A stretch of DNA of 64,000 nucleotides. Origin: Turritopsis dohrnii (taxonomy: Eukaryota > Cnidaria > Hydrozoa > Anthoathecata > Oceaniidae). The position numbers and the translations under genes are program-made. Positions 44,101-53,665 of this stretch are shown piece by piece; position 1 is the stretch's first letter; every line of letters starts with the position of its first letter. Under the pieces are notes generated by a model that saw only the letters and a list, made by a program, of their open reading frames with translations, had not been told where the DNA came from and searched no databases. The stretch spans positions 930,001-994,000 of the forward strand of contig BQMF02000017.1 of assembly GCA_027922465.2 (NCBI GenBank), written 5' to 3'.

Positions 44101-44857
44101 TATAAGGAAAGAAAGAGAAGTTGTGAAACTACGTTGGTTATGTAGAGTATAATATTCTTTTGTTCATTATGTAAGAAATGATAAACTCTCTATAACTGTC
44201 CTATGAAAAAAATATATTATATTCAGAGTATTATAGTGTTTTTTATAAAAAAATAGTATTTTTAACTTTTTTTCAAATGACTGATGCGATATCAGTTCCG
44301 GAAAGAAATATTGACATGCGGCAACTGAAGATGCAGATGGTGCTTCTACTGACATGTGGTAACACAAGTCAGAATCCATAGCACAATGCGCTAGTGGGTG
44401 TCAAAATCTCAGCACCCAAATTCAAACCTCACTTCTTCATGTTTGAACTTTTCTTTAAAAAAGTTTCTCTTATATATATGCATGAATGAATCGAATATAT
44501 AGTTGACAATTTACAGTGCCCACTACCCAGACCCCAGATAGCTGCCATGGTTCATCTCGTAAGCGAGACTCGTGTGTCACTAGCACCGCACAAATTCAAA
44601 TCCTGTTTTACCCCTTGACTGAGAAAAGACCATTCTTGAAAGGTACGCAGCAAATAAGCCATTTCTATGATGGACTTGAATACTTTGGTTGCATGAATTT
44701 TACTTGGACATCATGTCACAAACTATACCTATCCATTACCACACAATGCAATGGCCAACCATTACATTTTCAAGACAAAAATCTTTTTTTTGACAAAATC
44801 AATGATAGCATTATCTGTATCTTCAGAAATTATCTTTGCTGCTGGTGGTTTCTGTCA
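44101..44857. other. gene-free stretch with two weak tRNA-like segments
   Basis: 44376-44425 (TAGCACAATGCGCTAG, then AATTCAAACCTC) and 44535-44605 (ending AATTCAAATCCTG) loosely resemble A-box and B-box spacing, so this may be a decayed SINE. The open frame 44516-44905 has no domain I recognise. Confidence 0.3.
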
Positions 44858-45110
44858 AAGAGATGTTATGTTTTCTTTCTTACTATATTGGGCCAGCAAA
44901 TATAGAGTAGTCGAATATATGTGACGTTCTAGGAGATTTTGATAACAAACGATATTAACGTTAATTATTAACGAAAATATTGTAAATAAAACAATAGAAT
45001 TAAGGATATTATGTAACAATATTTCATTAATTATCATTTAATTTTTTACATTAATTTTAACATTTATCGTTAGTATCGTAAGAAAAAAACTATATTTTCG
45101 TTATTTATGT
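44858..45110 (+). repeat. dispersed repeat, left partner of an inverted pair
   Basis: AGAGATGTTATGTTTTCTTT, then GTGACG, GATAACAA and ATATTAACG words match the reverse complement of 51880-52075. Confidence 0.65.
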
Positions 45111-45297
45111 AAATAAAGTAATATATTAAACGTGATATTTTTTTTGTGACAAGGAAACAATTTTGCGTAATATCAATTTTTCTTGATTACAGCGTAAGAA
45201 ATTCAATTTTTTTGGAATTACCCTTAAGTAAACATATGCTTATGTTAGGATAAGGGTCATAATACACCAAAGAAATATTCAGCAGGTAGTTATTAAC

Positions 45298-45510
45298 ATG
45301 TTTAAGATTAAACAAGAACTTCTTCCTGGTAATATGAATGATTTGTTTCTTCAAAATAGCAGGTCCAATGCAGATTTTATATCCCCTACTGTCAGAACCG
45401 AGTCTTTTGGGAAAAAATCAATTTGGTATTTTGGAACAAAAATTTGGAATACTTTACCATATCAATTAAAAAATACTCAATCCTTGGTACAATTCCAAAC
45501 AGTGATTTAA
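45298..45510 (+). pseudogene. non-LTR retrotransposon RT, C-terminal fragment
   Basis: 70 open codons end SFGKKSIWYFGTKIWNTLPY followed by QLKNTQSLVQFQTVI. The pattern R-T-x-x-F-G-K-K-S-x-x-x-x-G-x-x-x-W-N-x-L-P is the common end of Jockey/CR1/L2-type reverse transcriptases. Nothing upstream of it is preserved, so it is 5'-truncated. An adjoining AT-rich stretch may be its 3' UTR. Confidence 0.6.
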
Positions 45511-45716
45511 GAGTTGGGTACCACAGAACTGTCCTTACTTGAATTATGAGTCTCAATTAGGGTTTATAGATATCTTTGAGTGAATGATTTTATTTAGAGA
45601 TAATAATTATATATTTTAAACTGAAGGCCTGTACGTAGTTTTAGTTTAGTTTATTCAGTTTATTTATTCGGTGTTATTAGACCCAATGACCCAGTGTATC
45701 TTATATATATATTATA

Positions 45717-45853
45717 CCTTATTGGTATAAAATTTGGTGCGTATATATAAATTTTAGCGCTTTTTCGCGCAAAATTCTAAAAATGCGCCAAATTTTATAT
45801 CATTATTACATGTGTGCCAAAATTAGTACGCGCAAAATTTTATACCAATAAGG
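45717..45853. mobile_element. CCTTATTGG-type TIR element, 137 bp
   Basis: TA at 45715-45716 and 45854-45855. The ends CCTTATTGGTATAAAATTTG and AAAATTTTATACCAATAAGG are complementary. Interior words include GCGCCAAATTTTATA and CGCGCAAAATT. Confidence 0.88.
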
Positions 45854-45960
45854 TATAATCGTTCCAGATGCAGCATCAGCACTTTTAAAATGTTTGGGAA
45901 AAAACTACATTCAAGTCAACAGACATGAAACACGCTGTGGCAACCTCCGCCTTGATTGTA

Positions 45961-46220
45961 CAGGGTGGCACTTTTTTTGCCTTACCATTTTCTCTGACTT
46001 TTCCCTGACTTTTCCCTGACTCTCAGCAAATTTCCCTGACTAACCCTGAGTCATTTTCAATTGTCAGGCCACTGATTTTCCTGTTAACATCATAATAGCT
46101 AAGAAAGATTCTTCTAATAGGTAACACAAGCCTCAGAATTTCCCTGACTTTTCCTTGACTTTCCCAATATTCTTGTTTTTCCTTGACTTTTCCAGGTTTT
46201 CCAGATCGCTGGCCACCCTA
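45961..46220. mobile_element. MITE with CAGGGTGGC ends and TTTCCCTGAC words
   Basis: The left end is CAGGGTGGCA and the right GCTGGCCACCCTA. TTTCCCTGACT and TTTTCCTTGAC recur seven or more times. The flanks TTGTA and TTGTG are an imperfect 5-bp duplication. Confidence 0.65.
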
Positions 46221-46289
46221 TTGTGTCTTATTCACCCACCTCTTTACATTATACCTCGTTTCAGCACCTAAATTCTTTCTTACTACATT

Positions 46290-47520
46290 TGTGACTGTCC
46301 ATGGGAAAAAAGTACATTCGATTTACCGATATGCACAAATTACTGGTAACTTAAGATTTCTTTTAGCGATTACCGGTAATTGTAGTGATATCGGTAAATT
46401 TGCAGCTTTACATGTAATTACCAGTAATGTAATAACAAATCACTTGCTCATGTATTAAACAGCTGAAATATGACAATCTTTTAAAAGAAAGGATGTGTCG
46501 AAAATTTATTAATGATTTTTTTCTTCATAGGTTTAAATCTTCCATTTAAAGACTGTGTTATTAAATTATTATTATAAATAGGGACATTTTTCTATACTCT
46601 TTCTAAATTAATCTTAACTCTTTTTATGTATACATTACAGGTAACAGTTATTTGTGTATGAAAATCCACTTGTTACCTGGTTCTCATTCAGCTGAAAATA
46701 AAAGATTAGTTAGTTAGTTAGTTTTTTCTATTTTTATTTTCCTCAGGGAAAGTAAAAAGTAAAAAAAGTTCTCTTTTGAAATACTCACCTTCAAATAATA
46801 CCCGTTTCCTTCAGTTTTTCGTCATAAGGTTTACGTAGAAGATTGTCTGAAAGCTGTGTTTACACAGGGTTCCAAAATTCCATGCCCTAGCTGTAAAGCT
46901 TGCGTGGGTGCGCACTCTTCTCGCAGTAGTCAATGTTGATGATGAACAGTTGGAAAACCTGTGGCAAGGTTCCAAATGGTAGTTCCTCTGTCCGTTCGAG
47001 TCTCGTTGTCATACAACAGTCGAGCATAAGAGTGTTAGCATGAAGTGCTGGAACCGAGGTAATTTTCCTTGCACAACCTTTTGAAGACCTATACTACAAT
47101 AGCATTAATAATTTAGTCGAAAGATCCTGGGAACTAAATTCTTAAATTTGGGTTCATGCTACTGCAAAAACATGAGGAAACATTAGGAAGATCGTTTGTT
47201 TTGCATTGCATATTCATCTAAAAAACATTCAGTGTAAATTCTTTGATGACTTTTAAGTATCCCAGAGGTAAAATGATTTTCAAATTATTACGCTACGGTA
47301 ACGTAACACCATAAGATAACTTAGGCATAATAGCTCTTAAAGATTGCTCTTTTCTCGTTTTAAAAACTATCATAATTCACACTTTACCAATAAATTTGAA
47401 TCGATTTAGATTTATCGGTAAACATACCGACAAAATATCGATACTTTGTTATGAATCGGTAAAATACCGGTACATTTTACAGGTAAAACATGTGTACTTT
47501 TTTTCCCATGGACGGTCACA
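46290..47520. mobile_element. TIR element with CCATGGGAAAAAAGTACA arms and ACCGGTA words, 1.2 kb
   Basis: Left TGTGACTGTCCATGGGAAAA and right TTTTCCCATGGACGGTCACA are inverted over about 28 bases. ATCGGTAAA, TTACCGGTAA and TACCGG words recur next to both ends. A (TTAG)n run lies at about 46708-46722. Target duplication unclear. No transposase seen. Confidence 0.75.
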
Positions 47521-47599
47521 TATATTAAAATATATTAAACCTGTATAAGAATAACAATACTTGTTCATGTTGTTGGTATCCTAATATCTGCAAAAAAAG

Positions 47600-48077
47600 A
47601 TGTCTTCTATTGCCTGCCTGATTGCTGATTGTACCTACACAACTGGCGATGTAGACCCAGCCATTGCGTCTGCTATTCTCCCACTTTGCCAAGCTGAAGG
47701 CCCCAAAGCTGTCAAGGCCTTCAATCTTATTAGAATCGTCAGAAGAGACATGGAACGCCTTCAAAGCTCGCTGGGACCTTTTCAAGCGTGGAACTCAACT
47801 GACTCCAATTGAAGTTACTGAACAGCTCTTTCGAAGCTGCGATGAGGCACTTGGAAATAACCTCTTACATGGGAATCCCAACATTGTTTCAAAGCCCGAA
47901 GATGACATTACGAAAGCTATCAAACAATTAGCAGTAATTCCAGTTGCCATTAGTGTTCAACAATCTGACCTTCTGGCGATCAGACAATGCGATGGGGAAA
48001 GTGTCAGATCATTCTTCGCACAAATTAAAGGAAAAGCTGCTACTTGCCAGTATAGTGCTCACTGCCCTGCCCTGTAA
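47600..48077 (+). pseudogene. gypsy-type gag remnant
   Basis: The first frame (MSSIACLIADCTYTTGDVDP) and an overlapping second frame (FKARWDLFKRGTQLTPIEV, then DEALGNNLLHGNP) together give a gag-like capsid region, split by a frameshift near 47740. The second frame continues as IRQCDGESVRSFFAQIKGKA to about 48077. Zinc-knuckle remnants may lie just downstream. A long terminal repeat was not found. Confidence 0.65.
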
Positions 48078-48242
48078 TCAGTCTGCGTTTCCATTCCATT
48101 AACTCGTCACCACCAGGCTGCCTATGTGCGATCGCACGCCTCTTACGACCAGGCCTGGGATGAGAAAAGAAACTCAGCGAACTAGTTGCCAATGTTGTAA
48201 TGCTGTTATGGCAAATTTGCATGGAGCAAACGCCAGAAGAAA

Positions 48243-48998
48243 ATGGTTGAACATAAACTTTGCACAATATGCTGGCGAAAAAGCAACCCCACCAGACACC
48301 ATAAGAATGAGACCAAGCAGCAAGACTCCAACAAAAAGGGTGATGACGCTGGGGCAATAGACCTTTCTATCAGGAGTATTACCAGCAAGCCTAGACTAGC
48401 GCACATGCTGTTTGATCCCAATTTCGGATGGAAGCGACTGGAGTCCATGAAAGACCTAACCTTAGAGCTTCAAATGGATGTTAACCCAGACGATTATGCT
48501 GAATTGGGTCGTACAGTCCCCAGAATTCAACCTACACAAGTTAACGTCATGACTGATACTGGTGCTCAATCTTGTGTGTGGAGTCTCTCCAACTTTCTCC
48601 GCTGTGGTTTCAGGACAGATGACCTCATACCAGTCAAACACCAAGCAGAGAATAGACGTATCAGGAGCTATTCTTCTTCGCCTGCAAGGGACCAGCTCAG
48701 ACGGCCAAATACGTACCGCAGCTGTGATGACCTAGGTTTAGCCCCAGTACACAAAGGTTCTACCAATCGAAGAGAGGCTGTCTTTCAACTTGGTGTGATT
48801 GGAAAGGACTTCCCTCGTGTTGGTTCTGCGGATGAAGAATGTGCGATCGAAGAGGATACAGCCTCATGTGGTTGCCCCCGGAGAACTTTGCCACCAGCCC
48901 GTCCAGATGAACTTCCATTCCTGTGCACAATCGAAAACATACCACAGATGCGAGATTGGTTGATCCAGCGATACTCATCCTCAACATTCAATCAATAA
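48243..48998 (+). pseudogene. gypsy-type aspartic protease region
   Basis: 251 open codons. A Cys/His-containing start (KLCTICWRKSNPTRHH) suggests the end of a zinc knuckle. The retropepsin motif VMTDTGAQSCVW carries the catalytic DTGA, and LRCGFRTDDLIPVK follows as in cnidarian gypsy elements. The remainder runs into the pol linker (GVIGKDFPRVG). Confidence 0.75.
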
Positions 48999-49017
48999 GC
49001 ATCAACCTCTCTCAGGT

Positions 49018-49430
49018 ATGTCAGGTCCAGCAATTAGCCTGCATGTTGACCCAGAAGCAAGACCACACGCTTTTCACACTCCCATCCCTGTGCCTATTCA
49101 TTGGCAAGATGCCGTTAAGGAACAACTTGATGCAGACGTTGCTATGGGTGTCCTTGAGAAAGTTCCCATTGGCGAACCATCAGTTTGGTGTCATCGCATG
49201 GTGCTTGCTCATAAAAGAGACGTACAGTCGAACTGTCACCATTAAATGCACATTGTCTTCGCGACACTTGGAAGTCAGTAACTGATGCATGGAATGGTTT
49301 CCACTCTGTCCCTCTCTGGCCTGAAGACAGACATTACACCACATTCATAACTCTATGGGGACGTTTCCGCTATAGAGTTGCACCACAAGGGTTCCTGGCG
49401 AGTGGTGATAGATATGTAATAGATATGCCC
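49018..49430 (+). pseudogene. gypsy-type reverse transcriptase N-terminal remnant, copy 1
   Basis: MSGPAISLHVDPEARPHAFH leads to VPIHWQDAVKEQLDADVAMG, then VPIGEPSVWCHRMV, the conserved RT entry. Frameshifts follow near 49230, and pieces resembling DAWNGFHSVPLW and GRFRYRVAPQGF are read in other frames. The polymerase active site is lost. Confidence 0.75.
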
Positions 49431-49476
49431 TGAAGTACTACAATCCCTACACTCCACACACCAAGGTGTTACATCA

Positions 49477-49760
49477 ATGAACGAGAGAGCGAAGTTAGAA
49501 GTGTACTGGCCAGGCATCACACGTGATATCCAGAAGATCCGAGACAGCTGTTACGAATGTAATAGAATTGCACCTACACAAGCTCAACTCGGAGTTCACC
49601 GCACATGCAACACAATCCTTCTTTCAACGATGGGGCATTCATCACCGGAATTCATCTAGCTACCTGCCTTCTTCGAACAGGCAGACCATAACAATGATGT
49701 CACCGACAGATGAGCTATGTCACGGAAGACTCGAACAATCTCAGCAAAGCCACCTGCATT
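49477..49760 (+). pseudogene. gypsy-type integrase remnant
   Basis: YWPGITRDIQKIRDSCYECN is the end of the HHCC zinc region, and APTQAQL follows. In another frame FTAHATQSFFQRWGIHHRNS resembles the integrase core before its catalytic Glu. The sequence between is deleted, so the core is incomplete. Confidence 0.7.
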
Positions 49761-49984
49761 GACTGAATGATATCCGACAACTTCCCTACAATCGGAGGAA
49801 CATCGACATAAAACCCCACAGACACACAACAATCGTGTGACTGCCCACGTCGAGAGCTTCCACCGCCCTTACCAACAAAGCTACCTTTTCCAGCAACTAC
49901 GTTAAAACCGTGAGAAGCTCCAAGATTATCTGCTTAAATACTATAAGTCCAGCACATTCAACACCTGTGAGCACCAACCTCTTC

Positions 49985-50273
49985 TGCGGTCCACCATTGA
50001 AACTTCGCATTGGCTCATCTGCTGAGCCCGTCGCCCATCACTTACCAATATCAGTTCCGGTTCATTGGCAGGAGGTGAAGGCGGATGTTCGCCTTGGTGT
50101 CATCGAGCCAGTTCCTGTAGGAGAAGCAGTCATTTGGTGCCATAGGATGGCTGTCTGTTCCAAGAAGAATGGGGAACCGAGACGTACTGTTGACCTACTC
50201 GAGAGACCCATCACAGCCCCTCTCCTTTTCACCAAGTCCATACTGTTCCTGGACGAGTCAAGAAGACTGTATC
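49985..50273 (+). pseudogene. gypsy-type reverse transcriptase remnant, copy 2, first part
   Basis: GPPLKLRIGSSAEPVAHHLP, VHWQEVKADVRLGVIEPVPV and WCHRMAVCSKKNGEPRRTVD repeat the RT entry of copy 1 with different substitutions, so two different element copies are present. It is broken at 50274 by a TIR element. Confidence 0.8.
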
Positions 50274-51272
50274 CAGTCTTGGAAGTATATTTTTTAGTAG
50301 GTGCGTTAACAAAGAAGCACGTAGGGCCTTCTTGGAGCGCTATAAACGCGCCAGCAAATTCTTTAAAAACAGCGCTCCTCAACCTGTTCTAGGCGCGTTG
50401 CGCACCTATTCTGCACACCATCACGCGCCATTTAAACAGTGAGAATGCTAGCATCGTTTTCGTTTATTCAAGGAGTACAATCACGCGTGATAATGATGAT
50501 AAAATACTACCAACTTCGTCGTTAGTAAATTCGCGATAATTTAAAAATCTGTTTATATAAAGACGCTTGTATATCAAAACTTATATTATGAAAAGTTATG
50601 TCAGTGATACGTTGTTTGTATTGATAGGAAGCTCATTAATTATTCATAAGATTGTGTCTGTCGTTGGAAAAGAAAAAATTTTTCCAGATGTTTTATTGTA
50701 AAACATATCGTTGAAGATAAAAATACAACATGATGAAGTAGACACCTGAACAACTTTTATTTATTTGTTCACTGACCACATTAAAACGTTTGCAAGTTAG
50801 TTTGCTTTGATTTGCACAACGCAAAAAAGTTTCTTCAATAACTTTAGAAAAAATGAATGAACATTTTCAGACGTCACGATAGTATTCCCAAAGGCTGTCG
50901 GCTTAGTCAACATTTTCTCTACACAGACATTTCCTGCATTTTATGTTTTTACATAAAGAACTGGTGGCGTACTTTCGAAAGCCCAATTTACATATATACA
51001 AAGAAATTTTTTCTTGCGAAGAAATTATGTGGATTGAGTTTTAAAATATCAAGCAAAACTGGCAAAAACATGCTCAAAGTCAGTAAAAATTAACATTAGA
51101 ACGTTTGAATGAACGTTGCTCTTACGTTATTTTGCTGACTTTGAACAGGTTTTTGCCTGCTGGGAAAAAACGTAACAGATGTTCAGGTGCGCGAGAAGAA
51201 GCGCTCCATAGTCTTTCTAGGAGCGTATGGAGGTGCGCGAGCGCGATAGTGCGCCTTATTCTTCCAAGACTG
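50274..51272. mobile_element. 999-bp TIR element inserted in gypsy RT, 6-bp target duplication TGTATC
   Basis: TGTATC at 50268-50273 and 51273-51278. The ends are CAGTCTTGGAAG and CTTCCAAGACTG. Removing it rejoins the RT frame. GGTGCG, GGAGCGC and GCGCACC words cluster near both ends. The interior is AT-rich without a transposase. Confidence 0.88.
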
Positions 51273-51278
51273 TGTATC

Positions 51279-51850
51279 CGAGCCATGGAATGGCTATCAT
51301 AGCGTTCCCCTCCAAACAGAAGGTAGATATTTCATGACTTTCATCACGCCTTGGGGACGCTACCGCTACTGCACGACCCCTCAAGGTTATGTCTCCTCAG
51401 TTGATGCCTACACAAGACACTTTGATGAGATAGCTGCTGACTTTCCAAACAAGACCAAGGTGATCAACGACGCACTTCTCTGGCACGATTCCCTGGAGGA
51501 GAGCTTCTTTCAAGCTGCCCGATGACTCGATCTTTGTGGTAAGAACGGTATCATCCAAAACCCCAGCATATTCATCCTTAGTGCAGACACTGTCGAATTC
51601 TCCGGCTTCATAATCACCCCCACGGAAGTCCAACCAAGCAGCGACATCTTAAGAGCCATTAGAGATTCTCCTACTCCAATAAGCATTACAGACATTCAAT
51701 CCTGGTTCGGAACCAAGTAGCTTATACATTCAGTATGGCATTGCACATGCAACCATTTCGTGACCTTCTCAAACCAAAATCAACGTTTTATTGGGAAGAC
51801 AACCTACAACGACTGTTCGAAGGATCCAAGCAAACAATCATCGACAAAAT
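51279..51850 (+). pseudogene. gypsy-type reverse transcriptase remnant, copy 2, second part
   Basis: It continues FMTFITPWGRYRYCTTPQGY, then YTRHFDEIAADFPNKTKVIN. The catalytic position reads INDALLW, so the first Asp of the expected xxDD box is replaced and the enzyme is dead. The frame then stops near 51525 and resumes in another frame (DTVEFSGFIITPTEVQP). Confidence 0.8.
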
Positions 51851-51879
51851 CCGCATCAAGTTTTTGGAACAAAACTTTA

Positions 51880-52075
51880 TAACGATAACGGTAAATCTGT
51901 GCTCTTAGGATATTAATGATATTAACGGTAAAAATTAATGATAGTTAAATGATATTAACGTAAATGATGATATTTATGATAATTTCGTTATTGTTATCAA
52001 AATCCCCTCCTGCCTGGAGCGTCACATACAAATATATTTAGTAAGAAAGAAAACATAACATCTCTTTGTTCTTTC
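51880..52075 (-). repeat. dispersed repeat, right partner of an inverted pair
   Basis: It is the reverse complement of 44858-45110 over TAGTAAGAAAGAAAACATAA, CGTCACAT, GTTATCAAAATC and TTAACG words. The pair faces inward and encloses about 6.8 kb. Confidence 0.65.
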
Positions 52076-52202
52076 TTTCCAAAAATGAAGCTTTTGTTGA
52101 TATTATTTATAATGAAACTAAACTTGCCATAAAACAACCGCAAACGAAAGAGCCATAAACATATATAATAAAAGATTTTGCGGCTTTTTTTTCCCCGGTC
52201 AT

Positions 52203-52792
52203 ACATTCCAACCCTCCCGATATGACCAGGAGACTCCCGATCTCAAGATGACAATCCCGATCTCCTGATCAGCCAGATGATCTCCCGATATCAGGATATA
52301 AAAAGGCCACATTTTTTCAAAATGTGCTAATTTTAATGGCAAGCTCGCAGTTCAACATATATATCACTCCACTTTTATAGTTGTAAACAAAGCGGCAAGC
52401 AAGTGCCGCCTGTGTACAAATTGCCGGTTGTAGCTAGTCGGTGCCGGCATTATGGTAAAAAATAGCATATGTAAATTAACCTCTTTTCTAGGGCCCTTTA
52501 ATGTTTTTCAACGCAAAATGATAAAAAAAATAAAATAAAAAAGCATACAAAAGCAAAATTGAAAGGAAAATTTTGGAGAATTTAGTATATTTTCAAATTT
52601 GAGTAGAAGTTCAATAACATAGTTCACGGCGACAGTGCTCATCACTGACTAGTTTGAATCTCAAAATTATTCTTCAAGATGGCGCTTTCCGGCGTTCTAG
52701 ACAAAGATAAAACCCAAAATTCCCACCTCGGCCCCAACCATGGTTGACCCTCAGCAAAACTCCCGATATCAGATTCTCTAGGGTTGGAATGT
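52203..52792. mobile_element. MITE with ACATTCCAACCC ends and CTCCCGAT words
   Basis: The left end is ACATTCCAACCCTCCCGATA and the right CTAGGGTTGGAATGT. CTCCCGATATC and TCCCGATCTC recur about seven times close to the ends. The target duplication is not clear. Confidence 0.7.
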
Positions 52793-53517
52793 CTGCCCGG
52801 TACCTATATAAATTCAAAAAAAGAAATCATATCATATGTCCTGCAAAGAACGTGTCGAATAGTTTTCTAAAACAATTTAAAGAACGGGTCAGTTCGGGAG
52901 TAATAATACAATTAAGGTAACCTTCCACAAGTGTTTCAGTGCACTGAACCTCAAAACATGTTTAATATTGAAGCATGGAAATCCAAACTGAAATATAGAC
53001 CATTCTTTAGGGAGCATAAACAAAATAATAACAATAAAAACAAGGAATCATCATAATGCACCCAAAGTTTCACGAATTTTTTCATTTCCAAACAGCTAGA
53101 TTCACCATTATGAAACAGAATCGATCAGTCAGATCGTCAGTCATATATTTTGTTCCGACTTGAGATTTTTCTTCTCCATGACTAAGTCCTGATGAGAGAC
53201 CCATTTTGTTTTTAAGAAGGCTTTTTCACACTTTTCTTTTTCTTGTTCAATTATGGATGTGGGATAATAATCCCCCGTTGCTATGGATTATGTTTGTAAA
53301 AAAGAATATTGTATGCATACCTTTTCCCATAATTTAATTGAAACTATGATACAGTTATTGTTTCAATAATAATGTAGGCATGTTTTGTAAATGTTTTCAC
53401 TGTGGAAATGCATATTTTAGAAAATCAGTAATGACAATTATATGATAATATATAAAACGTATTTATTGTTCTTTTCATGGGCCCATTTGAATATGTAAGA
53501 AAATTTTACATCTTTAT

Positions 53518-53665
53518 ACTGTATTTCCTCTAATAAACGCTGCCCTCACTGATAACTGCCACCCTCTATTAAATGTTGCACTTACATTATAGCCAAACAT
53601 CTGTAACAAACGCCGCCCTCTGTTGAATGCCGTATCTTTAAAAGTGGCATTTATTAGAAAACAGG
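53518..53665. mobile_element. short MITE with TAATAAACGC words
   Basis: CTGTATTTCCTCTAATAAACG and the complement-like GCATTTATTAGAAAACAG bound 148 bases with repeated AACGCCGCCCTC-like words. Confidence 0.5.

Noticed and set aside
44376..44605. Functional tRNA genes
   Set aside because: A-box and B-box matches are loose and the stems do not pair by eye; at best decayed SINE heads.
46708..46722. Telomeric TTAG-type repeat
   Set aside because: Only four units, embedded in a TIR element; more likely a microsatellite or retroelement tail.
53180..53215. Another hammerhead-like CTGATGAG
   Set aside because: No following stem II and GAAA at a suitable distance.
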